A DNA stretch of 38,379 bases from a virus. Within the stretch, counting starts at the first letter, position 1. Each line of letters starts with the position of its first letter. The notes below the pieces were generated by a model that saw nothing but the letters and a program-made list of their open reading frames with translations, did not search any database and was not told where the DNA came from. Positions 21,901 through 29,003 of this stretch are shown here, in pieces. A program made the position numbers and the translations under genes. Location of the stretch: the IMG/VR virus record IMGVR_UViG_3300042691_055998, positions 1 to 38,379 of that record; one strand, 5' to 3'.

Positions 21901-23155
21901 GTCTTATTGGGAATATGGGTTGGTGTTCAACCCGAAAACGGGAATGAATGAGTTACTACCCACAGCCAAAAAGAAATTAACCCCCGATGAAATCAATACC
22001 GCTATTGCTAATATAGCAAAGGTAATGTCGGCGATGATGATACCCGTAGCGGCATTCGGAGCAATGATGGCGGGTGGAAACATCGCTGGAGGACCTTTAG
22101 CTATGTTGGGTTTGAGTAAAAACCCCATCGAAAAGGGAATTGAGGCGATTGGGAATATGGGCAAATCCATAGCTTCCGTCGCTGATGGCGTGCTTAAATT
22201 TGCAAGTATGCAATTTATCGAATGGGATGTTCAAAAAGTTAATGGCAAGAATGAATTAGTCCCTAAAGGAATTATAAAAGTTGATGAGTCGATAATCAAG
22301 ACTGCGGTAGAAAATATTGGTTTAGTCCTATCTGCGGGTGCTCGTGCGGTTATGGACTTTGAGGTACAAACAGGCAGTGGTGGGTTATTTGGAGGGTTTA
22401 CCGATACTTTAATAAAAGTAACAAATATGACCAACTCTTTTGGTAGGGTGTATGACGGAATTCGGAAGATTTTTTCCGATGGTAAAAATCTTGCGGTTGT
22501 GATGGGTAATTTTAAATATTTCTTCGAAAAATTATTTGAACCCTTACAGATTGAAAAAACAATGCAAATGTTGATGTTTAATACGCAATTTGAACGTTAT
22601 ATTACCAATACTAAAGATTTGTCCTCACAATTTAAAAATCTCGATATGAATTTAAGTCCAATGCTTGTTCTAAAGTATGATAATTTTGTATCGATTACGG
22701 AAAGATTATCTAACATAGCTACTCCATTTGAGCGATTTGTCAAATCCTTTGGGGATATGGCAAAACACATGGGGGTCTTCGCCACCAACTTTAAGGTCAT
22801 GGACCCAATAAGTATTAAGGCATTCAAAGATTGGACAGATTCCATGGTTCAAATATCTAAAGTGGATATTGGAAAGAGTGGGGGTATTATTAGCTTTATC
22901 AATGACTCGGTTAGTGCCGCATTTGGAGGTGGTTCTAGTGAGAAGGTTGGGGATAAATCACCACAACAGTACTCAGAAACGGACAAGAAAAACCAAGCGG
23001 CATCCATGTCAAAACCAGGCGAAACCGCAGCTACAGCTCAAAACCAACAGCCCGCCCAAGTGGATACTGAAGCTATTATATCCGCTATCCAACAAGGGTT
23101 TTCGAGTATTACTGTAGAGCAAATGACGGTACTAAAAATGAAAAACAGCTTTTAA
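18977..23155 (+). CDS. Tape measure protein
   Basis: 1392 residues. Charged coiled-coil-like N-terminus (about 1-100), then about 500 residues of hydrophobic helices arranged in repeats ('LGMLGAVIGVMALIGTVLG'-like blocks spaced about 60 residues, and 'PLGxLAKLxxGIALF' blocks spaced about 75), then four repeats of about 100 residues (see 21302-22510), and an amphipathic C-terminal part. Long hydrophobic, repeat-rich proteins in this position set tail length and enter the host membrane. The gene lies after the gp26-like chaperone-type gene, as gp29 lies after gp26/51 in T4. It has its own late motif and a terminator in front. Confidence 0.88.
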   Translation: MSNTDRVVQKLDQLLNVNLRMEKILEKKDKGGDGKEGKTKDVKSKGAEDIEKIASLSTSMAELVNVLSTAKLPDPKKGAQLAKFVVNFAEGIEEAIKKIDAEKTKEFTKLVEVLMKGTATFVFQMAIAAVVTPIAMIGVMGFGVMIVTLTKILAFASKVDKETMKGIAALMGVGRGIAIFMLVMVGLTFVAPLVAAGFLVFAMVVMGIALTLRVVDMIAGKKGFDPLDESPLGALAKLARGIALFTLTLILLTLTAPIIATGFLVFALVIMGIAVVLRIVSVIAGGGVNPTDKGPLGDLAKLGMGVALFAVTFVLISFVKERFVLGALVMLLAIAAFGLVLVGLSKMLRTGDKPLSTKGQFDVKDSVTGGDSSGPLADVLKLSKAVFIFSLTAIGVGYFAKEFIIGSVAIAIGLTAVGIVVDKVYGSDKVLQGSSNLRHVSLSLGIFVAALLAYTLLVQPKLTWEGLGMLGAAIGVMGLVGTILGMPPIDGWVKAGAGSLIVLGGALIVFATGLAIYAQLAAPKLTWASLGMLGAVIGVMALIGTVLGIPPIVGFAYAGAGVLVVLGSAFLIFSTGFAIFAMAVSKFDTMEKVLMMGATLVTLGGSLAIVGAIAPFVILGSAAMAVAGVALIPVSTGLLIFSRAKWNKENGEGLKNAFHSIILGMFGYEKLSDIGLTAAVWIPSLAGFLLMTSAAFVVAAAAMLPLSIALSIFKSTKWNMADSLNLQFALTGIANAFASVAEGDKWFKTMLGIFGMRDVGGTLASLAAGIQAMANMTFTEYEWDETTKRLEPKRKVKLTPADVKMAADNAGYVISVLAQPLAKFGDVIAGASASSDFFGIGGNSIEKGIRALGSLGTGLVSLASGVQDWASMSYWEYDLVFNPKSGMNELRPVKKRKITPAEIEEAVKNIATTITAMVVPVSAFGVMMAGGNIAGGPLAMLGLTKNPIEKGLDGLSSLGKSIVSLATGVRDWATMSYWEYGLVFNPKTGMNELLPTAKKKLTPDEINTAIANIAKVMSAMMIPVAAFGAMMAGGNIAGGPLAMLGLSKNPIEKGIEAIGNMGKSIASVADGVLKFASMQFIEWDVQKVNGKNELVPKGIIKVDESIIKTAVENIGLVLSAGARAVMDFEVQTGSGGLFGGFTDTLIKVTNMTNSFGRVYDGIRKIFSDGKNLAVVMGNFKYFFEKLFEPLQIEKTMQMLMFNTQFERYITNTKDLSSQFKNLDMNLSPMLVLKYDNFVSITERLSNIATPFERFVKSFGDMAKHMGVFATNFKVMDPISIKAFKDWTDSMVQISKVDIGKSGGIISFINDSVSAAFGGGSSEKVGDKSPQQYSETDKKNQAASMSKPGETAATAQNQQPAQVDTEAIISAIQQGFSSITVEQMTVLKMKNSF
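21302..22510 (+). repeat. In-frame ~103-residue repeats inside the tape measure gene
   Basis: The equivalent ATG codons of the 'MSYWEY/MTFTEY/MQFIEW' motif fall at 21302, 21590, 21899 and 22208, that is spacings of 288, 309 and 309 bp. Copies 2 and 3 are most alike: 48 bases from 21755 (encoding 'MMAGGNIAGGPLAMLG') recur identically at 22064. The end of the fourth copy is approximate. Confidence 0.8.
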
Positions 23156-23161
23156 ATTAGA

Positions 23162-23180
23162 GAATATATATAGTAAAAAG
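23162..23180 (+). promoter_or_regulatory. Candidate late promoter
   Basis: GAATATATATAGTAAAAAG, 14 nt before the ATG at 23194 and just after the tape measure stop. Confidence 0.55.
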
Positions 23181-23193
23181 AAAAACACATAAT

Positions 23194-23604
23194 ATGCCAC
23201 AAATGATAAAATTTGAACAGTGGAAACAAAATCGACACCAAGATGCGATGATACCCGAAGAGGTTGATGCGCAAATAAATGCCGACACTTCAGAAGAATT
23301 GGCAAAATTGATTGCCAAATTAGACGATTTGCAAGCCCAAAGGAGAAAACTGATGAAAGATTCTCATAAATTAGAGGCTCAGTTATTGGACATTGATATC
23401 CAACTAACGAGAAATGATATGGAAAAAATAGAATTAGAAGAAAAAAGGGGGAAACTAAAACAAGCCATAGAAATAGCCAAGAAAACTCGGAAAGAGGGGA
23501 GAGTCCCTAACGAGGATGAGGGCGATAAGGAAATTGAAGTGGAATTACCCGTGGAAAAAAAACCAAAGAAAGATGAGCAAACAGAAAAAAACCCTAAAGT
23601 TTAA
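23194..23604 (+). CDS. Coiled-coil protein of unknown function
   Basis: 136 residues, no cysteine, strongly charged. Residues about 30-105 form a long heptad-type coiled coil ('EELAKLIAKLDDLQAQRRKL'), and the C-terminus is a Lys/Glu-rich disordered tail. It follows the tape measure gene under its own late motif and so is probably a virion or tail assembly component. No family recognised. Its last 32 nt overlap the next gene. Confidence 0.65.
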   Translation: MPQMIKFEQWKQNRHQDAMIPEEVDAQINADTSEELAKLIAKLDDLQAQRRKLMKDSHKLEAQLLDIDIQLTRNDMEKIELEEKRGKLKQAIEIAKKTRKEGRVPNEDEGDKEIEVELPVEKKPKKDEQTEKNPKV

Positions 23605-23758
23605 AGAATTCGAAGGTGGGTTAGCGGATACCGTTAATTATGTGCCTCCGAAATATTTAGTCCAACCTGCTACGGGGGATACGGGGTTTGCTTTAGTCAG
23701 CCAAGCCTTCCGAAAACAAAAATCCTATTTTGAGCCTAAAATAAAAACACAAAAATAA
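23573..23758 (+). CDS. Small unknown protein, 61 aa
   Basis: The frame is open from 23516, but the first part is the Lys-rich shadow of the overlapping gene; the ATG at 23573 gives 'MSKQKKTLKFKEFEGGLADT' and a sensible 61-residue protein ending in 'QKSYFEPKIKTQK'. It overlaps the coiled-coil gene by 32 nt, suggesting coupled translation. Contains 'YVPPKYLVQPATGDTGFALV'. No family recognised. Confidence 0.5.
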   Translation: MSKQKKTLKFKEFEGGLADTVNYVPPKYLVQPATGDTGFALVSQAFRKQKSYFEPKIKTQK

Positions 23759-23822
23759 AACTTTCCGCCCTTATTGGAATATAAAATCTAAATTAGTTTA
23801 TTCACCATTAAAAAATAAAAAA

Positions 23823-24059
23823 ATGAAAGAAGAGGTAAATAAATCCCTATCCCTATCCATCGGATTGGTTCAATTGCTTGGATTTTTTTCCGTCATTATC
23901 CTTATGGGTTCTTTTTGGGCATCACAACACGTTATCCTCACCAAGATGGATAAAGTCCCCTTTACGTTTATCGAGACCCTCATTATTTATATAACTCTTT
24001 TGTTACATTTAGCCGTGTTCTCTGCTATGGCGGCTAGAAATAAGGATACCAATAATTAA
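23823..24059 (+). CDS. Small membrane protein with two transmembrane helices
   Basis: 78 residues. Two hydrophobic segments, about residues 12-33 ('IGLVQLLGFFSVIILMGSFW') and 47-68 ('FIETLIIYITLLLHLAVFSA'), with charged ends and a short linker containing 'ILTKMDKVP'. The hairpin topology and size would suit a holin or antiholin, but no lysis gene is adjacent, so this is only a possibility. Start ATG follows an A-rich leader. Confidence 0.6.
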   Translation: MKEEVNKSLSLSIGLVQLLGFFSVIILMGSFWASQHVILTKMDKVPFTFIETLIIYITLLLHLAVFSAMAARNKDTNN

Positions 24060-24084
24060 TTTTCACTTTTCAAAAACAATTGTC

Positions 24085-24363
24085 ATGCAACCAAAATTGT
24101 ATCAAGTCAGTCCCGATTTTAAAAATATGGTGACCACTATTCTGCAAACTAAAAAATTCTCCTCTGTTTTCCCTTTCATGAACTTGATAAACCGAGATGG
24201 GTTTATTTATGCGGAGGATGAATTAAATCAAATCGTTCAGTTTTTAGGAGAGTTTTCCTATAATGAAGTATCTGATTTCTTCCGAGGGTTACCAAATATC
24301 GTAACGGAATTGGAAACCTCTAATCCAACAGATAACGCTATGGAAACTACCTTGGCAGAATAA
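24085..24363 (+). CDS. Unknown protein, 92 aa
   Basis: 92 residues, mostly helical, starting 'MQPKLYQVSPDFKNMVTTIL' and ending in an acidic Thr/Glu-rich tail. No membrane segment or known motif. It is the last gene of the tape-measure-linked group, followed 25 nt later by a terminator, so it belongs to the late transcript that begins at 23162 or earlier. Confidence 0.6.
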   Translation: MQPKLYQVSPDFKNMVTTILQTKKFSSVFPFMNLINRDGFIYAEDELNQIVQFLGEFSYNEVSDFFRGLPNIVTELETSNPTDNAMETTLAE

Positions 24364-24387
24364 ACACTTTTCTTATTTTATGGAACG

Positions 24388-24420
24388 GATAGATTGTCGA
24401 AATTCGGCAATCTATTTTTT
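24388..24420 (+). terminator. Rho-independent terminator
   Basis: ATAGATTG (24389-24396) pairs with CAATCTAT (24408-24415), with CGA/TCG pairing further in, followed by T6. It separates the tail cluster from the sigma factor gene, which has its own promoter. Confidence 0.85.
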
Positions 24421-24489
24421 CCGATGTAACCTTTGTGAAAATAATGCAATAAAAAAATAAAAAAATAGGGAATAATATTTTTATAACAT

Positions 24490-24497
24490 TACCTTTG
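24490..24497 (+). promoter_or_regulatory. Bacteroidota-type -7 element (sigma factor gene)
   Basis: TACCTTTG matches the Bacteroidota -7 consensus TAnnTTTG, 30 nt before the ATG at 24528. The -33 position holds only a weak match (TAGGG at 24466-24470). Position just after a terminator supports it. Confidence 0.6.
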
Positions 24498-24527
24498 CTC
24501 TTTCACATTAAAAAAAACGAAAAAAGT

Positions 24528-25136
24528 ATGTCTAAAAAAACCGCTCAAGTATCTCTCCAATCCTTAGCCTCTACCTTTTGCTCTACAAGAACTGAACGAG
24601 ACTTTACAAAACTTTACGACCGAATCCGACCTGGTGTTTTTGTCTACCTACACAAGTATCTCCCGAATGCAGATGATGTAGAAGATGCCATCTCCCTTAC
24701 TTTTGCTAAGGCTTGGTCAAAAATAGAACAATACGACCCCTACTATCAGTTTAGTACTTGGATATATGGGATTGCAAGAAACGAAGCCTTACAAATAATT
24801 CGGGGAAGAAGAGGTAATATAGAGGTTTCTTATGATGCATTATCCGAATCGAGTTCGGGAATGGAAAAATTTATCGAAACTTGTGAAATAGTCGACCCGA
24901 GTGATTACAACAAAATAGATATTTTATACGAGGCGGCAGTATCCACAATAGAAAAATTACCCAAGACCTACCATTTGGCTTTATGGAAGCGAGAAATGGA
25001 GGGGAAGAAAGAAAAAGAAGTGGCGGAGGAATTAGGGTGGAATTTAATGACGACTAAAACTAGGATACGAAAAGGTCGACAAATCATCAAAAATCACTTA
25101 ATAAAAAATTATGCCGATTTGTGCCACACCAAATAA
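24528..25136 (+). CDS. ECF-like RNA polymerase sigma factor
   Basis: 202 residues from ATG 24528. A TTG further upstream in frame at 24495 lies inside the promoter element and is rejected. Region 2 is about residues 27-95: 'FTKLYDRIRPGVFVYLHKYL', 'DDVEDAISLTFAKAWSKIEQ', 'FSTWIYGIARNEALQIIR'. Region 4 is about 145-190: 'LPKTYHLALWKREMEGKKEK', 'EVAEELGWNLMTTKTRIRKG'. These are the classic sigma2 and sigma4 helices of ECF/sigma-70 factors, with no region 1.1 or 3. It would direct host RNA polymerase to a phage-specific promoter; the GATATATA motif is the obvious candidate, but this is inference. Confidence 0.9.
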   Translation: MSKKTAQVSLQSLASTFCSTRTERDFTKLYDRIRPGVFVYLHKYLPNADDVEDAISLTFAKAWSKIEQYDPYYQFSTWIYGIARNEALQIIRGRRGNIEVSYDALSESSSGMEKFIETCEIVDPSDYNKIDILYEAAVSTIEKLPKTYHLALWKREMEGKKEKEVAEELGWNLMTTKTRIRKGRQIIKNHLIKNYADLCHTK

Positions 25137-25143
25137 CTAAATT

Positions 25144-25542
25144 ATGATAGGGAAAATTTATAGGGATATTCGACTTTGGAATTTTTTGCGCAATCTCAGA
25201 AAAAAGCACGAAAAAACAGTCGATTGGAGTCGGTACAACTTAAGGATGGATTGGGTTGGGCGAATTTATACGGTCTTGAACCCCGAACTACCCTCGGATT
25301 CTGGTGACTCGAAAGAGGTGTTAAAATTAAAGTACACGGAGAGGATACGACCGATAAATATCTACCTCAATTCCTTGGGTATCGGTCCGTATGTTAGCTT
25401 TGCTTGGGATGAGATTCCCGAAAGTGACAGTTATTTAATAGCATACATACCCATGTATGAAATATTAACCTTTGGGCGAATTTTTTGGTTTCTGTTTTTA
25501 TGCACATTTAGTGTAGTTTTCGCCCTTTTTTATTTTTTCTAA
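25144..25542 (+). CDS. Unknown protein with C-terminal membrane anchor
   Basis: 132 residues. The N-terminal two thirds are soluble ('LRMDWVGRIYTVLNPELP', 'IPESDSYLIAYIPMYE'), and residues about 110-132 form one hydrophobic tail helix ('FWFLFLCTFSVVFALFYFF'). A tail-anchored protein with the bulk in the cytoplasm is likely. I recall similar 'WVGRIYTVLN' proteins from other large phages, with no function. It starts 7 nt after the sigma factor stop and is probably co-transcribed from 24490. Confidence 0.6.
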   Translation: MIGKIYRDIRLWNFLRNLRKKHEKTVDWSRYNLRMDWVGRIYTVLNPELPSDSGDSKEVLKLKYTERIRPINIYLNSLGIGPYVSFAWDEIPESDSYLIAYIPMYEILTFGRIFWFLFLCTFSVVFALFYFF

Positions 25543-25560
25543 ACAACCCATTTCAAAAAA

Positions 25561-25575
25561 GATATATATTTTAAC
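25561..25575 (+). promoter_or_regulatory. Candidate late promoter
   Basis: GATATATATTTTAAC, 29 nt upstream of the ATG at 25590; same motif class as the other late sites. Confidence 0.5.
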
Positions 25576-25589
25576 TAAATCAATTTAAT

Positions 25590-26165
25590 ATGAAAACAAA
25601 AGAAAAATCAACCACCATGACTATTGAGAAGAGTACTACCCAATCACGTTTATTGGAAAAAAACAACCAAAGACAAAAAATGGTAGACAAACTCACAGAA
25701 AAAATTGACCGTTTAACCAAATCTTTGGAAACCAAAAAGTATATCGTGGAGGGGGGTTCTGTTACGGGAGCGGCTCTTTTAGACTTTTTGAAAACAGAAG
25801 CCTTGTGGAAATTTACGGAGGCTAAAGGTATTGTAGAGGCAGTTAAGCAAGTACAAACCGCAGTCGATAATTACACAGCTAACAAAGTAAAGCATTTACT
25901 TATCGACAGTACCGCTTTAGAGGCAATTTATTATTTCCTTTCTAAAGTGGAAAAAAAGGGTTTGGATGCCGCTGCTTTTTACATTGACAATATGGTACTT
26001 CCCGTATCTAATGCTTTAGGACGAGCCAAGGAAGACCGTATGGAATTAGACCAATTGCAACGTGACCGAGGCACATTAGAGGCGGCAATAGATAGCGGTG
26101 CTGAAATCGAAAACGAAGACAGCATTTTGGGTGAAATAGAAAAAGAATTAGCAAAAGAAATTTAA
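25590..26165 (+). CDS. Unknown helical protein, 191 aa
   Basis: 191 residues. Thr/Lys-rich N-terminus, a coiled-coil segment ('KMVDKLTEKIDRLTKSLETK'), a central 'GGSVTGAALLDFLKTEALWK' region and an acidic C-terminus. No membrane segment or known motif. A late motif precedes it, which suggests a virion or late-assembly role. It is followed after 6 nt by the start of a small membrane protein. Confidence 0.6.
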   Translation: MKTKEKSTTMTIEKSTTQSRLLEKNNQRQKMVDKLTEKIDRLTKSLETKKYIVEGGSVTGAALLDFLKTEALWKFTEAKGIVEAVKQVQTAVDNYTANKVKHLLIDSTALEAIYYFLSKVEKKGLDAAAFYIDNMVLPVSNALGRAKEDRMELDQLQRDRGTLEAAIDSGAEIENEDSILGEIEKELAKEI

Positions 26166-26171
26166 TTGCGT

Positions 26172-26465
26172 ATGAAAAGTTTAAATATTCGAGAAAAGGT
26201 GTTAAGCATAGCCTTGGTGTTATTTATCCTCTTGACCTTTTTGCGAGGTTGTGAAAATAGAAGCATTAGAGCTTCTGTGAGTAAACTATCCAAAAAGGTA
26301 GATAGCCTTCAAGCCACACAGATATCTAAAAAAGAAATCTTCAAGGCTTTGACTATTGAGGGGTTGAAAGCAGAAAGGCGAATGATACAATCTACCGATA
26401 GAAAAATTTATGATTTGACTCGTCAAATTGAAATCGACAAAGAACTTCAGAAATTAGAACAATGA
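26172..26465 (+). CDS. Small single-pass membrane protein with coiled coil
   Basis: 97 residues from ATG 26172; a TTG six bases upstream (26166) is also in frame but less likely. Residues about 8-25 ('KVLSIALVLFILLTFLRGC') form a transmembrane helix or signal anchor. The Cys is preceded by Arg-Gly, which is a poor lipobox, so lipidation is doubtful. The rest is charged and heptad-like. The shape (N-terminal anchor plus periplasmic helix) resembles inner-membrane spanins, but a partner is not clear. Its stop overlaps the next start (ATGA at 26462). Confidence 0.6.
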   Translation: MKSLNIREKVLSIALVLFILLTFLRGCENRSIRASVSKLSKKVDSLQATQISKKEIFKALTIEGLKAERRMIQSTDRKIYDLTRQIEIDKELQKLEQ

Positions 26466-27256
26466 AAAAAGAAAGAGTAATTCAATATTCTATCATTGGA
26501 ACTTTTGTGTCCTTGTATATTATTGTGAGTATTATATCCACAATACACGTGATTGATTTTTTTAGGTTGAGTAACCCAGATTGGTTGGCAATTTCTTTAG
26601 CGATTGCTTTCGAAATTGGGGCAGCCGCATCGCTCGCATCTTTAATCGCTTTAGATAAAATGAATAAGACTCTTATATGGGTCTTATTCATTATTTTAAC
26701 TTTAATGCAGATGATGGGTAATGCCTACTATGCGTATGTTCATTTAGATAAATATCAAGCTTGGGTTGAGTTGTTTGGGTTGGTGGAGGAAGAACCAATC
26801 ACCCAAAAAAGAATCTTGGCTATTATTAGTGGGGCTATATTACCAATTGTTGCTTTAGGGTTCATTAAATCTTTGGTGGATTATATCAAACCAAGTAAAA
26901 ATATCGAACCGACCCCAAAAGTGGACACACTCACCGAACCGAAATTAACACCAAACAAGGTAGTTGATGACCAACCACCCTTTAATGAAATATTTATAGA
27001 TGAGGAAGAGGAGTCGGAAATTTCTGAGGAGGATTATAAAGAATACATCCGTCAATATGTAAGTGAACTTGGTTTGGATAAAACTTACAGCGGCGTGGAT
27101 ACCCAAGATATGAAAATTACACAAAACGAGGTTACTGAAAGCGAACCTAAAGAGGTGATACAAGTTACTGAACACGAAACGGAACAAGATTCCATAGAAG
27201 AAACAGTACAATCATCACAAACCATGCACCCACAGATACGACCTGGTGTCAATTAA
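26462..27256 (+). CDS. Multi-pass membrane protein with acidic tail
   Basis: 264 residues. Four hydrophobic helices: about 9-30, 40-62 ('WLAISLAIAFEIGAAASLAS'), 69-90 ('LIWVLFIILTLMQMMGNAYY') and 118-138 ('ILAIISGAILPIVALGFIKS'). The remaining ~120 residues are acidic and probably disordered in the cytoplasm. ATGA overlap with the upstream gene indicates coupling, and the pair may act together. From memory similar membrane proteins occur in other Bacteroidota phages; function unknown. Confidence 0.65.
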   Translation: MKKERVIQYSIIGTFVSLYIIVSIISTIHVIDFFRLSNPDWLAISLAIAFEIGAAASLASLIALDKMNKTLIWVLFIILTLMQMMGNAYYAYVHLDKYQAWVELFGLVEEEPITQKRILAIISGAILPIVALGFIKSLVDYIKPSKNIEPTPKVDTLTEPKLTPNKVVDDQPPFNEIFIDEEEESEISEEDYKEYIRQYVSELGLDKTYSGVDTQDMKITQNEVTESEPKEVIQVTEHETEQDSIEETVQSSQTMHPQIRPGVN

Positions 27257-27272
27257 AAATAATTTTTCTTAA

Positions 27273-28406
27273 ATGTCAATCAAACCACCTATAAAATGTC
27301 CGCCCGATTATAGCATTTTGTCATTCCGAATGACTGAGTGTAGAAAGTTTGGTGTGGTTAAGGGAATTAATACTTTAGCCGATGTGGACATGACCAATAT
27401 GTTTGTGCCCATCGCTAACTACGAGGAGCGAATGATAACCTTAAAGGCGGGGCAAACAAAAAAGATTGATGTGTCCTCCATAGGTTTGGTTGGTGAGTTA
27501 GCCGAAACGTATACTTTTGGAATCGATACGGCAAATCTTATATTAGGCACAGAGCACAGCTATTCTTTGTCGGATAGTAATTTAAATTTAGTAGAAACGA
27601 TTAGTTTTACCATTGATAATACGAACCCTAATTTTGAGGATGCGTTTCAATCCGCCTATAATAACTCGACAACCATAAAGGATACGGTAACGATAGCTTT
27701 TGCTTCGTTTGATACCCCTAAAGGTGTGGTCACCATTACCGCAAAAACTAAGGGGGTAAAGTATCGGCACTTGATGAGTTTGGACATGACGGGCTTGGGT
27801 GGATATTTTCCCTTTCCTTTCCAAACCCCTGGCGACTTGAGTAGAGCCTATCAAAAATACAACGACCCGAGGGTTAAGATACTTTTTTTCTATCCCGATT
27901 TTTATAAATCTAACGTCCAAACGGGCTGTAACTGTTTAGACCCATCGGGGGAGCTCAAATCCAATCTTAAATGGATTGAGTATGCCTTTATCGATAATTA
28001 TGATAAAATCAATAACCCAAATAGCCCTATTCTAATTCAACCAAATGGTTCATTAACTAATTGGCAGTGGCTCAATACTAGTACCGACCATATAGGTTAT
28101 CATTTCAAAGTAGGTGATTTGGTACAAATAAAAAATAGCACCAATCCTAACAATAGGGGGATTATAACAGAAATCAGTGGCTTTGAGTTCACGGTGGATG
28201 TTCCTATTGGGGATTTACTTACCGCAAACCAAAAACTAACCCACGTCTATGCCCCGAATCAAATCCAATGGCATAAAATGGGGGATTTGTATATTCAAAC
28301 AACGGGTCAAGATATCTCGGATACGGATTTTAATTACATCCAAACATTAGTTCTCAAGAACCCGCACAATTACGACTTGCCAATTAATATTATAATTGGT
28401 TCATAA
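27273..28406 (+). CDS. Probable virion structural protein, 377 aa
   Basis: 377 residues, beta-rich, with few charged helices and Cys clusters near both the N-terminus ('MSIKPPIKCPPDYS') and the middle ('TGCNCLDPSGE', about residues 218-228). The middle holds 'TGLGGYFPFPFQTPGDLSRA'. The last third looks like a small beta domain. Composition, late position and the neighbouring fibre-type genes suggest a tail or baseplate surface protein. No family recognised. Confidence 0.55.
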   Translation: MSIKPPIKCPPDYSILSFRMTECRKFGVVKGINTLADVDMTNMFVPIANYEERMITLKAGQTKKIDVSSIGLVGELAETYTFGIDTANLILGTEHSYSLSDSNLNLVETISFTIDNTNPNFEDAFQSAYNNSTTIKDTVTIAFASFDTPKGVVTITAKTKGVKYRHLMSLDMTGLGGYFPFPFQTPGDLSRAYQKYNDPRVKILFFYPDFYKSNVQTGCNCLDPSGELKSNLKWIEYAFIDNYDKINNPNSPILIQPNGSLTNWQWLNTSTDHIGYHFKVGDLVQIKNSTNPNNRGIITEISGFEFTVDVPIGDLLTANQKLTHVYAPNQIQWHKMGDLYIQTTGQDISDTDFNYIQTLVLKNPHNYDLPINIIIGS

Positions 28407-28420
28407 AAAAAGAAAAAAAT

Positions 28421-28972
28421 ATGTCATACACAAGAACCTACCCTATAGCTAATAACCGCTCCTATCGACCCGCAGGTAACCCCCTATTAGGTCAAAAAGC
28501 GACCATTACGGCTGCATCTAATGTGATAACTAATATCAGAACGGACTATATTACCACTATGACCACCGCCCCTTGGGTTGCGACTGATTGGTTTGTGACC
28601 ATTCGTCAAACCCCAGATGGTTCGGATGTGGGTAGTTACCGAGTAACCGCTACGGGTGCTAGTTCTATCACCCTCCAAAAAATGGATGGTTCGGCTTTTA
28701 GTGCTAATTTAACGGGGGATTGTACCGTGGTTATTTTTAATAAAAATGTTCCAAGTGGTTGGGATAGAGTACCCGATGCTATTTTGGTGTCCACGGGCGG
28801 GACTGGTAATTTCACGGGCATTACGGTCGATGGGCAGTATTTTGAAATCGCCCCGAGTACTTTTGTCGCCTCGGCTATTTATAATATCAGTGTAATGGAA
28901 ATAATCAGCACGGGTGGTTTGACGGGGTATCTATTAGGTACGGCGAGTATGAATGGTACACCTTTGTATTAA
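28421..28972 (+). CDS. Probable virion protein, 183 aa
   Basis: 183 residues rich in Thr, Ser, Gly and Ala with alternating beta pattern, no Cys-rich or membrane segments. Contains 'GWDRVPDAILVSTGGTGNFT' and ends in 'GYLLGTASMNGTPLY'. Similar compositions are seen in head-decoration and fibre-tip proteins. Starts 14 nt after the preceding gene's stop, so they are probably one transcript. Confidence 0.5.
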   Translation: MSYTRTYPIANNRSYRPAGNPLLGQKATITAASNVITNIRTDYITTMTTAPWVATDWFVTIRQTPDGSDVGSYRVTATGASSITLQKMDGSAFSANLTGDCTVVIFNKNVPSGWDRVPDAILVSTGGTGNFTGITVDGQYFEIAPSTFVASAIYNISVMEIISTGGLTGYLLGTASMNGTPLY

Positions 28973-29003
28973 AGAGAAATAAAAAAATAGCAAAAAACTA
29001 TAA

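Noticed and set aside
24426-24435. TAACCTTTG as an additional host-type promoter
   Set aside because: Spacing inside the element is one base too long for TAnnTTTG and it sits in the tail of a terminator; TACCTTTG at 24490 is better.
24495-24527. TTG upstream start for the sigma factor
   Set aside because: The TTG is part of the TACCTTTG promoter element; the ATG at 24528 gives a normal ECF-like N-terminus.
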